From positions 2,914,001 to 2,978,000 of the forward strand of contig JAJFPB010000007.1 in the NCBI GenBank assembly GCA_020881915.1: 64,000 nt of DNA, read 5' to 3'. A program made the position numbers and the translations under genes. The first letter of the stretch is position 1, and each line of letters starts with the position of its first letter. This document shows, piece after piece, positions 1-11,282 of this stretch. This DNA comes from Paramyrothecium sp. XJ0827. Taxonomy: Eukaryota; Ascomycota; Sordariomycetes; Hypocreales; Stachybotryaceae. The notes under the pieces were generated by a model. It searched no databases. It was not told the DNA's origin and saw only the letters and a program-made list of their open reading frames with translations.

Positions 1-231
1 TGCAAGACCTCTATAAGTGAAGTAGATGATGTGGATCGAGGAGCATGAGCCCCAGTAACATTAATATCTATGTAGTCATATCTCGTGAAAGCAGCTCTAT
101 CCCAATCTATCCCACACTTATTTGTGTTCTTTGAGGGTATTCCACTCACACCACCACCCCATGACAAGGACAAGTTTGTCTTACCACATCTAAGTGCAGT
201 GAACCACACCGTCAGCATGAGTATGGCAATT

Positions 232-1176
232 CTACCGATAGTTAGTAACTGCTCGAAGGGGATGGCCACGTGTAATAGTACGCACCGTGCTAGCGCTTTG
301 CGTCTCAGTTGGGGCAGAGCTCTGCGTGGGTGTGGGATTATCCTCGGTCACTGGCAGCTCGCCTGTGCAGCCGATTCCGGGAACGGCAATGTCGTAGGCC
401 CAGGCATCGATCGCAAAATATTGAAGAGCGTCGGAGTCAAGCACAGTCATGCTAGAGTTGGTCCTGGCCAGTTCCAACACGCCAGCATAATCATCAGCGT
501 AGTGGTGCACGAGGTCTTGGCTGATGGTAGGGACATGCAGAACACGATGCAGCAGGTCAGTGGCCCAGAAGGTGTTCAAAGGAGACTCGACAACAGTGTA
601 TCCCAGACCGCAGACGGAGGAAAGGTGACGGCGAATCTCAAATGATCGCGGGCAGATGACAGTTTCCTCAGTGGCGTTCTCGCCTCGCCAATGACCAGCC
701 CAGTCTAATGTTTGTCAGTTTACTTATAACGAAGTAAGCGTGGAATAAGCTTTGTCGCCTATGAACATACTGTCCTGGGTCGCGCAGTTACGGTCGGGAT
801 CATCGCAGCGGAAGGTCATGCCAGTCTTATCGGCATTGACGACACGGTCATACCATCCAATGGCAAGTGTCGAGCTGTTACCAAAGTACCGCTGGGCGAT
901 TTCAGATTTATCACCCCATCGAAGAAGATGGTCGCGCGCGTGCTTGGCGAGCTCGACTGTCTCATCGAGCGCCTCCTTAAGCTGACCACGCAAGGTCGCA
1001 TTGCAGGACTGGTGGATTGGGTACTCGTTGCTCCATCCTGCTGTCCAGTCATAGGTGGAAGGGCGCGTAGACGGCTCTGGGATGGACAGGGCGTCCGTGG
1101 TTGTCTGCCTCACGGCAACAGGTGAGGCAATGGCCAGAGAGACCAACAGGCTCGTAGCAAGAGTTTGGAAAGACAT
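232..1176 (-). CDS. Asp f 2 / PRA1-like secreted HRXXH-family protein
   Basis: The two exons, complement(771..1176) and complement(232..704), are separated by a 66-bp intron (GTATGT...TTAG) and give 292 aa in one frame. The start is the ATG at 1176; no better upstream ATG leads into the signal peptide. Residues 1-18 are hydrophobic and end in LAIASP, a typical secretion signal. Exon 2 carries HRVLH at about residues 188-192, the HRXXH signature of the fungal putative-peptidase family that includes Asp f 2, PRA1 and Zps1, followed by HHYADDY and a Cys-containing C-terminal half. The last 40 residues are Ser/Thr/Pro-rich. Family members are secreted, zinc-responsive proteins thought to scavenge zinc at the cell surface; HRXXH replaces the usual HEXXH, so peptidase activity is doubtful. 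A divergent zinc-transporter neighbour, common for this family, is not present here. Function is inferred from the family; the assignment is secure at family level. Confidence 0.85.
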
Positions 1177-2078
1177 TTTGAAGGTGATTCGAAATGAGTG
1201 CCAGGGGGGTTTCGTGCTGCAAAGATTGATGACGATGGCGAGCTGCAGATCTTGGATGGCTGAAGTGATCGGGCCATCTCTTATAGGCTTCCGATCGCAG
1301 GCGTCACTGGGAAGAGGTTTGCACGCTCGCAACCCAACAAGCGGGCCGGAGAAAGATCAACCACAAAATGACGCATTATTTTGCTAGTCATGTTTTTCTT
1401 GACCTTCTTTGTTGGTCCAGAGCACCATCTAGGTCCAATAGTGCCGGTGTACTTCCATGGGAGGCTGGTGATGAACCCGGCGCTGCTCCTCTTGGAGTGG
1501 AGAAGCAACAAGATCACCACAACAAAATGGCGGGCTGAAGTCGCTCATATTTGGATTATCCAATAGTAATGCAAGTCTTGAGAGGCTGACTATGGAGTCT
1601 TGATCACACTGTCAACCTCATCAGAGAGTGCCAAGGGCCATCCAGGTTCTCAGCAAACAGATCCACTAACCATCAAGGTTGCGTGGGAGGAGGATCAGCT
1701 CTCTTGGAATACCAATCAGACGTCTTTCCATTGGAAAAACAAGGTGTGGCCCATGCAATTAGACTTGTTATCCTGACTGACAAAAAGAGGGGTTTGCCAT
1801 TGTTGTATTGAGGTAATATTCGGTATGGCTCAACATTGGCCAACTCTGCCATCGCGCCACGAGAAGGTCCGTGATCCGGGGTCGCATAATGTAACAAGCC
1901 ATCACGGTTCGCCACAAGCCTTTTAGTACAAGGTCGTCATGTGGCATTTCTTAATGCTCCTTTCCATCAGTTAGTAGGCCGGTAGAGTAAGGTCGGAGCC
2001 GAGTGGTCGATGCCTCGCGAGACTACGTCTTTGACAAATCCTCGTATGTTGAAATTGATCTTTACATAAATCGGATCA
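1177..2078. other. Intergenic stretch, no gene recognised
   Basis: This is the upstream region of the Asp f 2-like gene and the 3' side of the rhodopsin-family gene. Only short open frames without family features are present. Apart from the TATA-like site I see nothing. Confidence 0.5.
1279..1287 (-). promoter_or_regulatory. Possible TATA box of the Asp f 2-like gene
   Basis: On the minus strand this reads CCTATAAGA, about 105 bp upstream of the ATG at 1176, a usual spacing for a fungal TATA-containing promoter. Motif match only. Confidence 0.35.
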
Positions 2079-3752
2079 TTACACCCCAGCCTGAGGGAGT
2101 GAATCTCGCCGAGAAGAGTCCTTGCCGCCATCCCATATTGTATCCCATTGACGACTGCTGTGGCGACGGGATCTTTCCATTGAGATTTCTACCGTTTTCA
2201 CAATCCGACCATGTACTGAAGAATTTCGCAGAACATGGAATGATGAAAGCCAGCCTTCACGTCTCCCAACAGACGATGTCAGTGAGCTGTTACGGTGCCC
2301 GTTCCAATGTTCGAGCTCAACGTCCTGTTCATTGACTTCCATGCCACCCATCTGCACCGGATGACATGAAAGTCTAGATTGCTCGGGATCAGTGCTTCCT
2401 GTTTGGCTTTTCAGAGCAGATGAGCCGGCGGTTGAGAGCGTCGTAGTAACGCCGCTGGTGTTTTCTGAGATACCCGATCCCAGCCAAGAAGCAACAATCC
2501 TGCTATTGTCTAGCTTACGGCGGGTCCGTGGGGTGTTCGGTGACGGGGTTGACAGCTTGGTCAACCGCTCAATTAGAATGTTGACCGCGGGGAAACACGA
2601 GCAGATGAAGCCAATGGTTAGTTCAATCATTCTATGTGTCAGGGTCAGCCCAATATGTCATCTCGAGTATGTGCCAGGGTGTGTCTCGCTTACGAGGTCC
2701 AGTGGAGGATAACGAAATCCCAGCTAACGTCCACTGCATTGACGAAAGGGATGACCACGACTAACCGGTATATAGCGACTGCCGTACCGATTCCACCGAT
2801 CCCCAGCAGAGCGATAATCTTTATTTTCTTCGCCAGATCGATTCGCATGGAACAAGTGAGAGGTATCGGGATGATAAGAATAAACATGTCGGTGAAAATT
2901 GCTAGGCAAATGTCGGCAAGAAAAAGCTTGTGCTGATTCAAGCATTTTCCTTTGACCTGAGGATCCCAATACGCCCGTATCGGTATACAAGTCACAATTT
3001 TAATGATTTGTATCGGGCAGTATGCAATGAACATTGCGATAATAAAGAAGTAAACTCCGCGGGCGACACGCTCTCTGACGGCAAAGACGCGAGCAATGAT
3101 CAAGAGAAGTGTAGTCTTGATGAAGAATGCGGCCGGGGAATAAATGATGGAAATGGCGTACAACCACTATCACAGTCCGAAGCTGCGTCAGTCGTCATAC
3201 TTATGCCTCTAGCTACTTGGAAGCGACGGACCTTCAAATAACCTGAGAAGTCTTCAACCGAAAGGTTCCATGCGTGGTATCCTTCGCCATAGTGAAACAC
3301 TAGATGGGTAAGGGTCTTATCAGTGTGTTGTTCTAGGAAGCTGTACTGGCCTGGTCACTTACTGGCCATTGAAAAGGTTAGGAAGAGCATGAGGGAGACC
3401 TGGAATAAGGTATAAGCATCTTCATCTCTGACCAGCCAGTTGGCAACCGTACCCATGAGATAGAACATGCGACTAAAGAAGACGTATCAGCTGATAGGTC
3501 ACGCGGCGGCGAGTAAAGAGAGCGTCGAGACTGACTATCTTCTGGCAGAATCTTTCGCGTAACGCGAAGCTTGACATATGCTCGAGTAAGGAAGAACAAT
3601 GTCGAAATTGTCGCACATACAATCACACTGACGATGACGACGACCCTCCTCGCATCTGGGTGGTTCTGAAGGCTCGCAACGACTCCGGGAGGGGGTGGGA
3701 TAGCGCCCGGATAGTCGGCCGTTCCGTTTGACATCCAACTCCTGTACGTCAT
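2079..3752 (-). CDS. Fungal rhodopsin-family integral membrane protein (PTH11-like)
   Basis: Five exons can be joined in frame: complement(3536..3752), (3363..3419), (3217..3299), (2694..3166) and (2079..2631), giving 460 aa. The introns have GT-AG borders: 2632-2693, 3167-3216, 3300-3362 and 3420-3535. The last of these is the least certain, because its donor is GTCAGT. The start is the ATG at 3752; the longer open frame upstream has no ATG. About seven hydrophobic segments are visible, with the family landmarks LPED before TM2, YGEGYHAWNLS after it, and a TM segment followed by a K/R/F-rich loop (TLLLIIARVF). TM7 ends in FICSCFPAVNIL. The C-terminal 150 residues are a hydrophilic Ser/Arg-rich tail. 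Proteins of this family sit in the plasma membrane; some are proposed receptors for surface or host cues, but most have no assigned ligand. The family call is good; the function is unknown. Confidence 0.8.
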
Positions 3753-4890
3753 TGAAGCAAAAGCTGCTAAGAAACAGAACAATAATGGTATATCATGCCT
3801 GATGGATCTTGCCAATCTTCTGCTCGAGACTGGGGCTTTTACAACTGTACAGGAAAGGATCAGTGAAGCGTCTCAAAATTTATCTCTGCGAGAAGGTGAG
3901 TTTGAGGTAAACAGGTGCTAGGCCACTGTCAGAGACTCCAGGTCGAACAAATCTATGGAGCATCTGGAACCTATTTACGGACTGGAAGGGCGAGGATTTC
4001 GACAGCTCGCCATGGTCATCGCAACGCGGCAGATCACACCAGCGGAGACGGCCTCGTAGCTCCCGATCGCTGGAATTTTGTAGCCAGAAGAGACTAGATG
4101 GTGGCTCAAGCGCATGTGAAAGAGCCGTAAGAAAGTCTAAACATTGGAGACGCGAGTCAGTCTGAGGGGCTAACAGTCAACAAAGCGTTATCGTCTCGTT
4201 TCTATAGGCACCCCATTGGTCATCTGGAGTAGCTGCTTGCGAGGATGCTCTCGAAGGATGATGCCAAGCTCGGAGTTGAGACGGCAAGGTCTCGCCGAGC
4301 GTTACCCATTGCTTGCGGATTGCTTGCGAATGGCTAGCGTCCAGAAAGTCGGGACCGAGGCAAAGAACCTTGAGCCCTACGAGACAACGGGCCTAGAAAG
4401 AGATCTAGCACCTGAAGTGGAGGCTAAAGAGATGTGGAAGTATGACTAGACCTGCCTTCCCTGGCATGCCTTGCTAAGACGCATCTGGATGCGAAGTCTT
4501 CTCGAAGTGTTGCAATGTTGATAACGCTGGCGCGTCGGATGCTGAAGGGCCTTGGGAAGGTTGTGCGCTCACTGACATTATACAACCTAAACGGTAAAAC
4601 GCTACTGGGCATTACAAGATGCTACTACCCGAGTCAATTTGAATCCGGTGCCATAGTTCGGCCGCTGCGGATGACCGGATGGCTTGTCCAAAGATCCAGT
4701 GCCAGATTGTGCCCTATAAGCACAGCGACAGCGCCGATCAGGTACCCCAACGCAAGGCCCCCGAACTCCAGCACGGTAGGGGCGAACCGGGACATCTTTC
4801 CCTCCATTGGCAACACTTGGCCTTTCAAATTCGACCTTGGAGTCAGCAAACGTATCCATAAAGAAAAAAGCTCCAGGCTCGTAAATCCAC
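3753..4890. other. Intergenic stretch between divergent genes
   Basis: This should contain the promoters of the rhodopsin-family gene (-) and the PEP mutase-like pseudogene (+). No open frame shows family features, and no convincing TATA box was found. Confidence 0.45.
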
Positions 4891-5889
4891 ATGGTTTCGG
4901 AAAACAGTAATCGTGCTGGCACTGGCACCTACTCCACTGCGTCGAAGCTAAGGCAGCTAACTTCAGAAGGACGGCGTCGTCATCGCGCCAGGAGTTTACG
5001 ATGGCTTCAGCGCCCGCATTGAGCTGGGTGTAGGCTTTGATTGCCTTTACATGGCACGTCGAACCCGAGTCATTCAGATAATTCAACGTCTTTCGAAGTT
5101 TGAGTTCGGCTAACGCCAGCGTTAGACAGGGGCCGGGACCTGCGCCTTCAAGTTGGGCCAACCTGACCTTGGCTTTGCCACGCTTAATGATATGGCACAG
5201 CATGCCGAGATGATTGCCAGTCTAGACCCAAGAACTCCTTTAATCGCGGATGCCGATACAGGCTATGGTGGACCTAACATGGTTGCCCGCACCGTTGCAC
5301 ACTATCCCGGGCTGGTGTCGCTGGCCTCAATATTGAGGATCAATTACAGACGAAGCGCTGCGGGCACTTAAGCGGCAAGGAGGTAGTCGAAGTCGAGACC
5401 TTCAGCCAACGCATTCGCGCCGCCGTGCAGGCTCGGAAAAGGCTGGAATCTGACATGGTCATTATTGCTAGGACAGATGCCCTCCAGTCCCTTGGCTTTG
5501 ACGATGCCATATGTAGGCTTCGCGCCGCCATTGCCGCAGGAGCAGACGTCGCCTTTCTTGAGGGTATCACAAATGCAGATGAGGCGAGGGAAGCCTGCAA
5601 GCAATTATCGCCCACTCCTGTCCTTCTCAACATGGTGGACCACGGAGCAACGCCGACATGGACCCCACAACAGGCTCAAGATTTTGGTTTCAAAATCATC
5701 ATCTTTCCATTTGCTTCCATTGGGCCTGCCTACAGTGCTATCCAAGAAGGTCTTCTGCGAATCAAGGAGACCGGTAAGACCGGTCTGGCCGAAGATTTCA
5801 CACCTAAAAAGCTCTTCTCGGTCGTCGGACTTGAGGAGGCAATGAGTGTTGACGCAGCGGCCGGAGGCAATTCCTACTCCGAAGTCTAG
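4891..5889 (+). pseudogene. Broken PEP mutase / isocitrate lyase superfamily gene
   Basis: Reading from the ATG at 4891, the sequence follows the fungal carboxyvinyl-carboxyphosphonate phosphorylmutase / oxaloacetate hydrolase-like family almost end to end, but in three frames. The first segment (ending KLRQLTSE) shifts frame near 4965-4972, where one extra base would explain the change. The next segment holds APGVYDGFSAR and ends at ATG (5051-5053). It is followed by an apparent 72-bp intron (5054-5125) with a GC donor and TAG acceptor. Exon 2 starts TGAGT and contains DADTGYGG. A missing base near 5308-5310 shifts the frame again just before the segment with the catalytic-loop motif KRCGH. 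The remaining frame runs to the stop at 5887-5889. Active enzymes of this fold form or break C-C or C-P bonds of 2-oxo acids using Mg2+. The catalytic motifs are intact, so inactivation is probably recent, unless the two indels are sequencing errors. Confidence 0.82.
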
Positions 5890-8800
5890 TTCACGGTCCT
5901 GGACATAGAGCAATGTAAAGTTGTATTGGTTCAAGAGACTCTTCGGGTCATACTACGTCTAGCAATATACCCGATTGGTTTTGAGCCATAGTTTCGTGCC
6001 GCGCCCCATTGGCTGTATGATGGGCAGGCTTTGGGGCTTGAAAAGGCTCGAAATCAAGCCGGGAGAATTGGCTACAGCGGGGCATGAGCGGTATCTAAGG
6101 TATGTATCGTCGCACACAAATGGTACATCTACAGGAATCCAAGTCTTGAGACATGCGTGCCCGCTGTAGGACATCCTATTATTACTTGTGAAAGGATGTC
6201 CAGCGGAGGCCTTTGAGCATCTTCCAGGTCCTTGTCCTGATCTGAGATAGGTAAGTCGTCAGGATATGCACAACTGAAGTGTCTGTCGCACACAATCACC
6301 TTCATCTGTTCTGTTTCCTTCGAGGCTTGGGCATGTAGGGTTCCCAAACACCAGAAGACGTTCCTGGTACCGCAGGACAAATCCGATTCACAAGCTGTGG
6401 CATACGGCGAACAAGTAACATGCTTCCAGGGTGGCATTGCATCCTGATTATTCCATGGCACAACACGCGATGAACATCTAGTCTCATTACCCGCGTTTCA
6501 ATCCCAGTATTCATGTTAGTGCGCTGAGATCAAAACGATCGCTTTCCTGCCTTTTGTGCTCACCTTTATTACGGGGTCTTTGCACAGCTCTCATCTTCTA
6601 GTCAGCAGTTCCCCTGGGTAACGCTGACATGTGATCCATAGGCGCATTTCCAATGTCATTGGCTGTTCCCTTGATGAGAATCTCGTCGCTTTCGGCATTT
6701 CATTCTTGAGAAAGGTGATTCTCGTGTCGTAATGGTTGTCGAGGAGAAGTCATCTCCATTTCGCTTGCTGCCAAGTCTTCCGTTCACATTGGCTGCGTGG
6801 TTAGTATAGCCTCCGATAACGTCGTAGTAGTTGATGAGCAAGCCGTATGTACAATCAGGCAATGGCGATTGAATTCTATCAGTGCCGGTCGAATTGATCA
6901 CAATGGCCTTGTACTTCAAGGCTCTGGCTGTTTCACGGAACAGATCTGCGTCTTTCGAGCAGCATTTCTTCAACGTCAATGCAGAAAGGATGTTGGTCAT
7001 CTTCATCGAGGCTGTCTCGGTGCTCTCGAACCGTACGGCAATTGCAGTGAGCTATTATCCAGCATGCTTGGTGCTATTTGGCCACGGTCCTGTCCATGCC
7101 GATATGTTCTCAGTTCGCGTGCGCCCGTGGCCCCCACCTCTTATGATCCTGCAAAATCTCATTAGGCCCACGGTGAATTAGCAGGGTATCTTTCAAGGTT
7201 CGAATGCCCAAGTTGCCGCTTAGTGCTCGTAGGTCGGTCATGATTTCATGGACATGGCGGTGGTTGCCTCGAGGATGCTGAGCTTCTGATCAATGTCAGG
7301 CGAATCCAGTCCTCCGAAGTCATCACACAATAGGCCTTAGGATTCCAATTTAGCTGGCCATAAGGTGTACAGAGTGGACATGGTCGGGTTACCACCCAAC
7401 CCAATTGAGTAAGACGTGATGCCCCGTGTTCGTGATACCACATGTCAAAAGCCAAGGCTGACCTTCGGAACGGGTCTTGATGGACTAACCGACAAAATTC
7501 GGTTCGTCATCTTTTATCTCGTTTGTTATATCAGGCCCAAGTCGTATTCTCGCCAAAGGATCGAAAGTGTCGAGACCGCTCATCGCTGAAGGGATGCAAA
7601 GTTTGGAGAAATGCCCGCTCGAAAACCCTAGAGAAAGAAGAATCCGGCGACTTTGCCCAAATTGACCATGTATTCCACACTAAATAGCTCGAGAATCCGC
7701 ACCAAAATTATTACCAGGAATGCCTTGACCTAAATAGAAGTCAGCAGCCATCCGTATCGCAACACTTGGAATATGTCGGTCCTGGTGTGGCCACAGCCGT
7801 CAAATAATGATGGTGAACCGTCATAGCCTCGCTCAATACTCTCATTAGCATCTAGCATCCCCCTGATTGGCCTGTCGGATGAGTGCTCGGGTTTGTAGCG
7901 TAGGTGGCCTTGGAGAATTCCTGGTCGAGCATGGACGAATAGTCAAACGCGCCATTATAAAGCACGCACGTTCGTTTTATCCAATGATCTGAATAATTCC
8001 AACCTTTTTGCTCCTCTAGCAGCCGCATTCCTCCAGGGCTGGTCGCTGAGGATGGCCTCAGCATGCAGCTTTACATGTCCTAAACGACAGCAGTAATGGA
8101 ATGTGAACCGCGCAAGAGTCGTTACAATCGATGCTAATACCCAAGTCCAGTCCAAACTTACCACGGGAACCTGTTGGAAGTTCTGGACCGGCACTTTCCC
8201 GGGGGCCATTCGAAGTGGCACTGAAAGAATCGTCGACTTTGGTAAAGACTCGAGATGGTTGGCAATCCGGCAGTCAGCGAGTGGCGCACATCAAAGCCAA
8301 CCCTCCAATCTGTTGTTCGCAGCCACACGCCTGCCACGACTAACAGGAAAGCGGAGTTCACCATCTGTCCGGCCAAGCGATTGTCAGGCCTGGCGAGATC
8401 TGGCGAGGAATGCCGATCTTCCATGTCGGCCAACGGGGTCCCCTGCTATGCTTATCTACTTGAGCCATCCCGGCGGTCCGTCATCGTCTCAAAGCCGCAT
8501 CTTATAACGCGCAGTTTGAAGACTAGGCAACATTAATTCCACGAACCGTACGATGTCCTTCCCATAGCGCTTTAGGCTAAAGGGTGGGGATTCCGCTTTG
8601 GATGGCCGCGGATCACTTGCAATTTGCAGGTAGTTGTAATGAGGACGTGCGGGGTCTGTTGCGGAGCTGAGGCCAGCATATCCACACAAAGTTGGGCCAG
8701 GTCAATCTGCAGGTGCACTTTGGGGTTGAACATCGCGATGGTTTTCCTCCTGGATCCCTGGCATGGGGCTGCACTACCCGCCATTGGAGTGCGTCCGACG

Positions 8801-9130
8801 CGTACCACCAACATGCATGGTGCTCATTCCATCATGAGCGGGGTAAGAACTGGTATCAAGTTGTTTTCAACACTTGGCATTGAGACCTTGACGATACTCT
8901 GTTTCAGACGTCGAGGAAGTCGTTTAGCTTGTGGCTCGCACCAAGATCACGACTCACTGAGCAAACCTATGCAAGTAGGCAGGATCATTGTAATTGACGC
9001 GGTACAAATGATCACCACGCAATAAAATTTTATCCAAAGCACAAGCCCCTCAAGCATCGAAGGGGTACCGTACTATGAGCATATCAAAAGGGTCGTCCCC
9101 TTGCATTAGCTTGGGGTAAAGCATCTCCAA
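5890..9130. other. 3.2-kb stretch without a recognisable gene
   Basis: Only short open frames occur, on both strands, and none has a signal peptide, domain motif or consistent splice structure. One 350-bp piece (6656-7006, minus) looks more protein-like and is listed separately. The rest may hold degraded genes or non-coding DNA. Confidence 0.45.
6656..7006 (-). pseudogene. Possible coding relic, unidentified
   Basis: An open frame of about 115 codons begins with a non-ATG codon in the conceptual translation. Its central segment (for example GLLINYYDVIGGYTNHAANV) has the composition of a real globular protein. I cannot assign a family. Upstream on the same strand, to about 7455, further short protein-like stretches (such as GQLNWNPKAYC) are broken by stops and frame changes, so the region could be a decayed gene. 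It could equally be chance. Confidence 0.25.
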
Positions 9131-9133
9131 CCT

Positions 9134-9186
9134 CCCCACAATCGTCTGATCGGATGGCACGTTTGGAAAGCGGGGTTGTGGTGGGG
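9134..9186. promoter_or_regulatory. Cluster of CreA/CRE1-type sites upstream of the mannanase gene
   Basis: Three matches to the carbon-catabolite repressor consensus SYGGRG lie within 53 bp: GTGGGG on the minus strand (9134-9139), GCGGGG (9170-9175) and GTGGGG (9181-9186) on the plus strand. They lie about 370-420 bp before the mannanase ATG. Paired CreA sites are typical of fungal cell-wall-degrading enzyme genes. The short motif can occur by chance. Confidence 0.4.
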
Positions 9187-9458
9187 AGGCCCACCGCTTT
9201 GCCTTGACAGAACTCACCGACCCCTTGGTGGTTTACCCGCCTGTCTCCACAAGCCCCCAGACCTGGAGAGGCCATGCAATGTTCTAATGGCTGTCCAGTG
9301 GTTCCCATGCAGCTTCTCCGCATCTCCAACTTGCGGTGCCAGGACGGACCGTGATCCCCCGTTTAGGGACGCGGCGCAAGGAAAGCCGATGTCGAATTAA
9401 GGTATAGACCAGGCTCGGTCAGTGAAGAGGAGGACAAAAACATGCAGAGGTGAGCAAG

Positions 9459-9464
9459 TATAAA
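9459..9464 (+). promoter_or_regulatory. TATA box of the mannanase gene
   Basis: TATAAA lies 94 bp upstream of the ATG at 9553, within a purine-rich leader. Spacing and sequence fit a fungal TATA promoter. Confidence 0.5.
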
Positions 9465-9552
9465 GGTTCAATTCACGCAACTCTGGCCATGTTGGAAATA
9501 CAGAAGGCTGCTGCTTGCCTGACGAAGAAGCTGTCCCACCGTTCGCGCCAAA

Positions 9553-10900
9553 ATGCTGTCTATTCTGGGAACTGCCCTACTGGGCATTGGCGCGATTGCT
9601 GCTCCAACCGTCCAAAGGGACGCTCGTGATGGCTTCGTCACCGTGAAGAACGGGAAGTTTCAGCTGGACGGCAAGGACTTCTATTTCGCTGGAAGCAATG
9701 CCTACTACTTCGCCTTCAATGGGGTTCGTTTCTTTGACCGGTCACAGGCAATCCTTGGCTCTGCTAACACCATAGCTAGGACTTGGCGGACACCGAGAAG
9801 GGCATGCAGGCCGCAAAAGACGCCGGCCTCAAGGTTTTCCGCACTTGGGGCTTCAATGACAAGAACGTTACCTTTGACCCAAACGGTCTTCCCAAATACG
9901 GTGGCGAAGGCGCCGGTGCCACCGAGGTGATTTACCAACAATGGGACAACGGCAAGCCCACAATCAACATAGCACCTTTCGACAAGGTCATCGAAGCAGC
10001 GACTAATGTCGGCATCAAGCTCATTATCGCCCTCACCAACAATTGGGCTGATTATGGCGGTATGGATATGTACACTGTGAATTTAGGCGGACGATACCAT
10101 GACGATGTGAGTAAAGACACCTTTGTATCTCCTCAAGCATGTCGGCTAATGGACCGTTCCTGTAGTTCTACCATGTTCCAATCATCAAGGACCATTTTAA
10201 GCAATACGTCAAAGAGTTCGTGACGCGATACAAGGACTCGCCCGCCATCATGGCATGGGAGCTCGGTAACGAGCCACGCTGTGGAGCGGATGGCGTTCGA
10301 AACCTTCCACGTAGTCCCGATGGTTGCAATCCCGAGGTCATTGGAAGCTGGATTGACGAGATGAGCACATACATCAAGAGCCTTGATGCGGATCACCTGG
10401 TGACATGGGGAGGAGAGGGTGGCTTCAATATCGAGTCAGACGACTGGGCCTACAATGGCGCTGACGGAGGCGACTTCGACCACGAGCTTACTCTAGCTAA
10501 CATTGACTTTGGAGTCTTCCATTCCTATCCCGATTGGTGGTCCAAGACGGTCGAGTGGACCGACCAATGGATCAAGGATCACGCTGCGTCCGGACGCAAA
10601 GTAGGAAAGCCGGTTGTTCACGAGGAGTACGGTTGGTTGACGCCCGAGGCTAGACTTGAGTATCTGGGCAAAGTGAGCAACATTACCCGGCTCGAGGCAA
10701 TTGGCGGTTGGCAGAAAATCAGTGTCGAGGAGAAGTTATCAGACATGTACTGGCAGTATGGTTATGCCGGCTACTCGTATGGTCGAAACCATAATGACGG
10801 CTTCACCATTTACTTGGAGGATGACGAGGCTCAGGAGTTGATCTACGATCACGCGGAGGCTGTTGAGCGTCTCAACCATCAATGCAAACCAAGACCCTAA
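9553..10900 (+). CDS. Secreted GH5 endo-1,4-beta-mannanase
   Basis: Three exons, 9553..9723, 9780..10106 and 10166..10900, give 410 aa. The introns of 56 and 59 bp have GTTCGT and GTGAGT donors and TAG acceptors. Residues 1-17 ([17 protein letters not shown]) are a signal peptide, followed by a short propeptide-like stretch with a KexB-like R-D-A-R. The protein matches the fungal GH5 subfamily 7 layout: FAGSNAYY near the mature N-terminus, FRTWGFND, then WELGNEP with the acid/base Glu at about 202, HSYPDWW, and HEEYGW with the nucleophile Glu at about 320. Near the C-terminus it has [20 protein letters not shown]. There is no CBM1. It should cut beta-1,4-mannan backbones outside the cell. It converges on the AA9 LPMO gene, so the two cell-wall enzymes lie side by side. 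Upstream CreA-type sites suggest repression by glucose. Confidence 0.95.
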
Positions 10901-11282
10901 GTAGGCGTACGATCATGGTAGACGCAAAATACATGGGGTTAGGCTCCTAGTACAGACATACCACCGATAACTCGGGACTCGTTCTGGGTTTGATACCCGA
11001 GGGTAGCCTTTCGTGCAGAATCCAATGGTGGCATCATCGTTTGTAACCCTTAACAAACCTCGGTCTGTTGTCCAGTGTGTTCATGGATAGCTAGGGTTGG
11101 CTCGTGTATTCGCGAAGCAGACGAAGATGGCCAAATGACAGCAAATCAAATAATCGTAGATTTGTCTCTATAATATATATATACAAGAAATCGTGCATCA
11201 CCTAACCTAACCCCACCATATTTTTACATAAGAAGGTATCTAGACATGAATCGACATAGACGTTCTTTCTCGGGAGCCAGAA
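10901..11282. other. Convergent intergenic region (3' UTRs)
   Basis: This 382-bp gap between two converging genes contains a short (TA)n run at about 11171-11182, which could serve poly(A)/termination signals for either gene. Nothing else is seen. Confidence 0.45.

Noticed and set aside
85..645. Plus-strand open frame of 186 codons
   Set aside because: It is antisense to exon 2 of the Asp f 2-like gene, whose splice structure and motifs are clear.
4634..5203. Minus-strand open frame of about 189 codons
   Set aside because: It overlaps the 5' part of the PEP mutase-like pseudogene, which is supported by family motifs on the plus strand. The minus frame has no recognisable features.
7196..7210. 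GGTTCGAATGCC, resembling a tRNA T-arm
   Set aside because: No matching acceptor stem, D-arm or anticodon stem could be folded around it.
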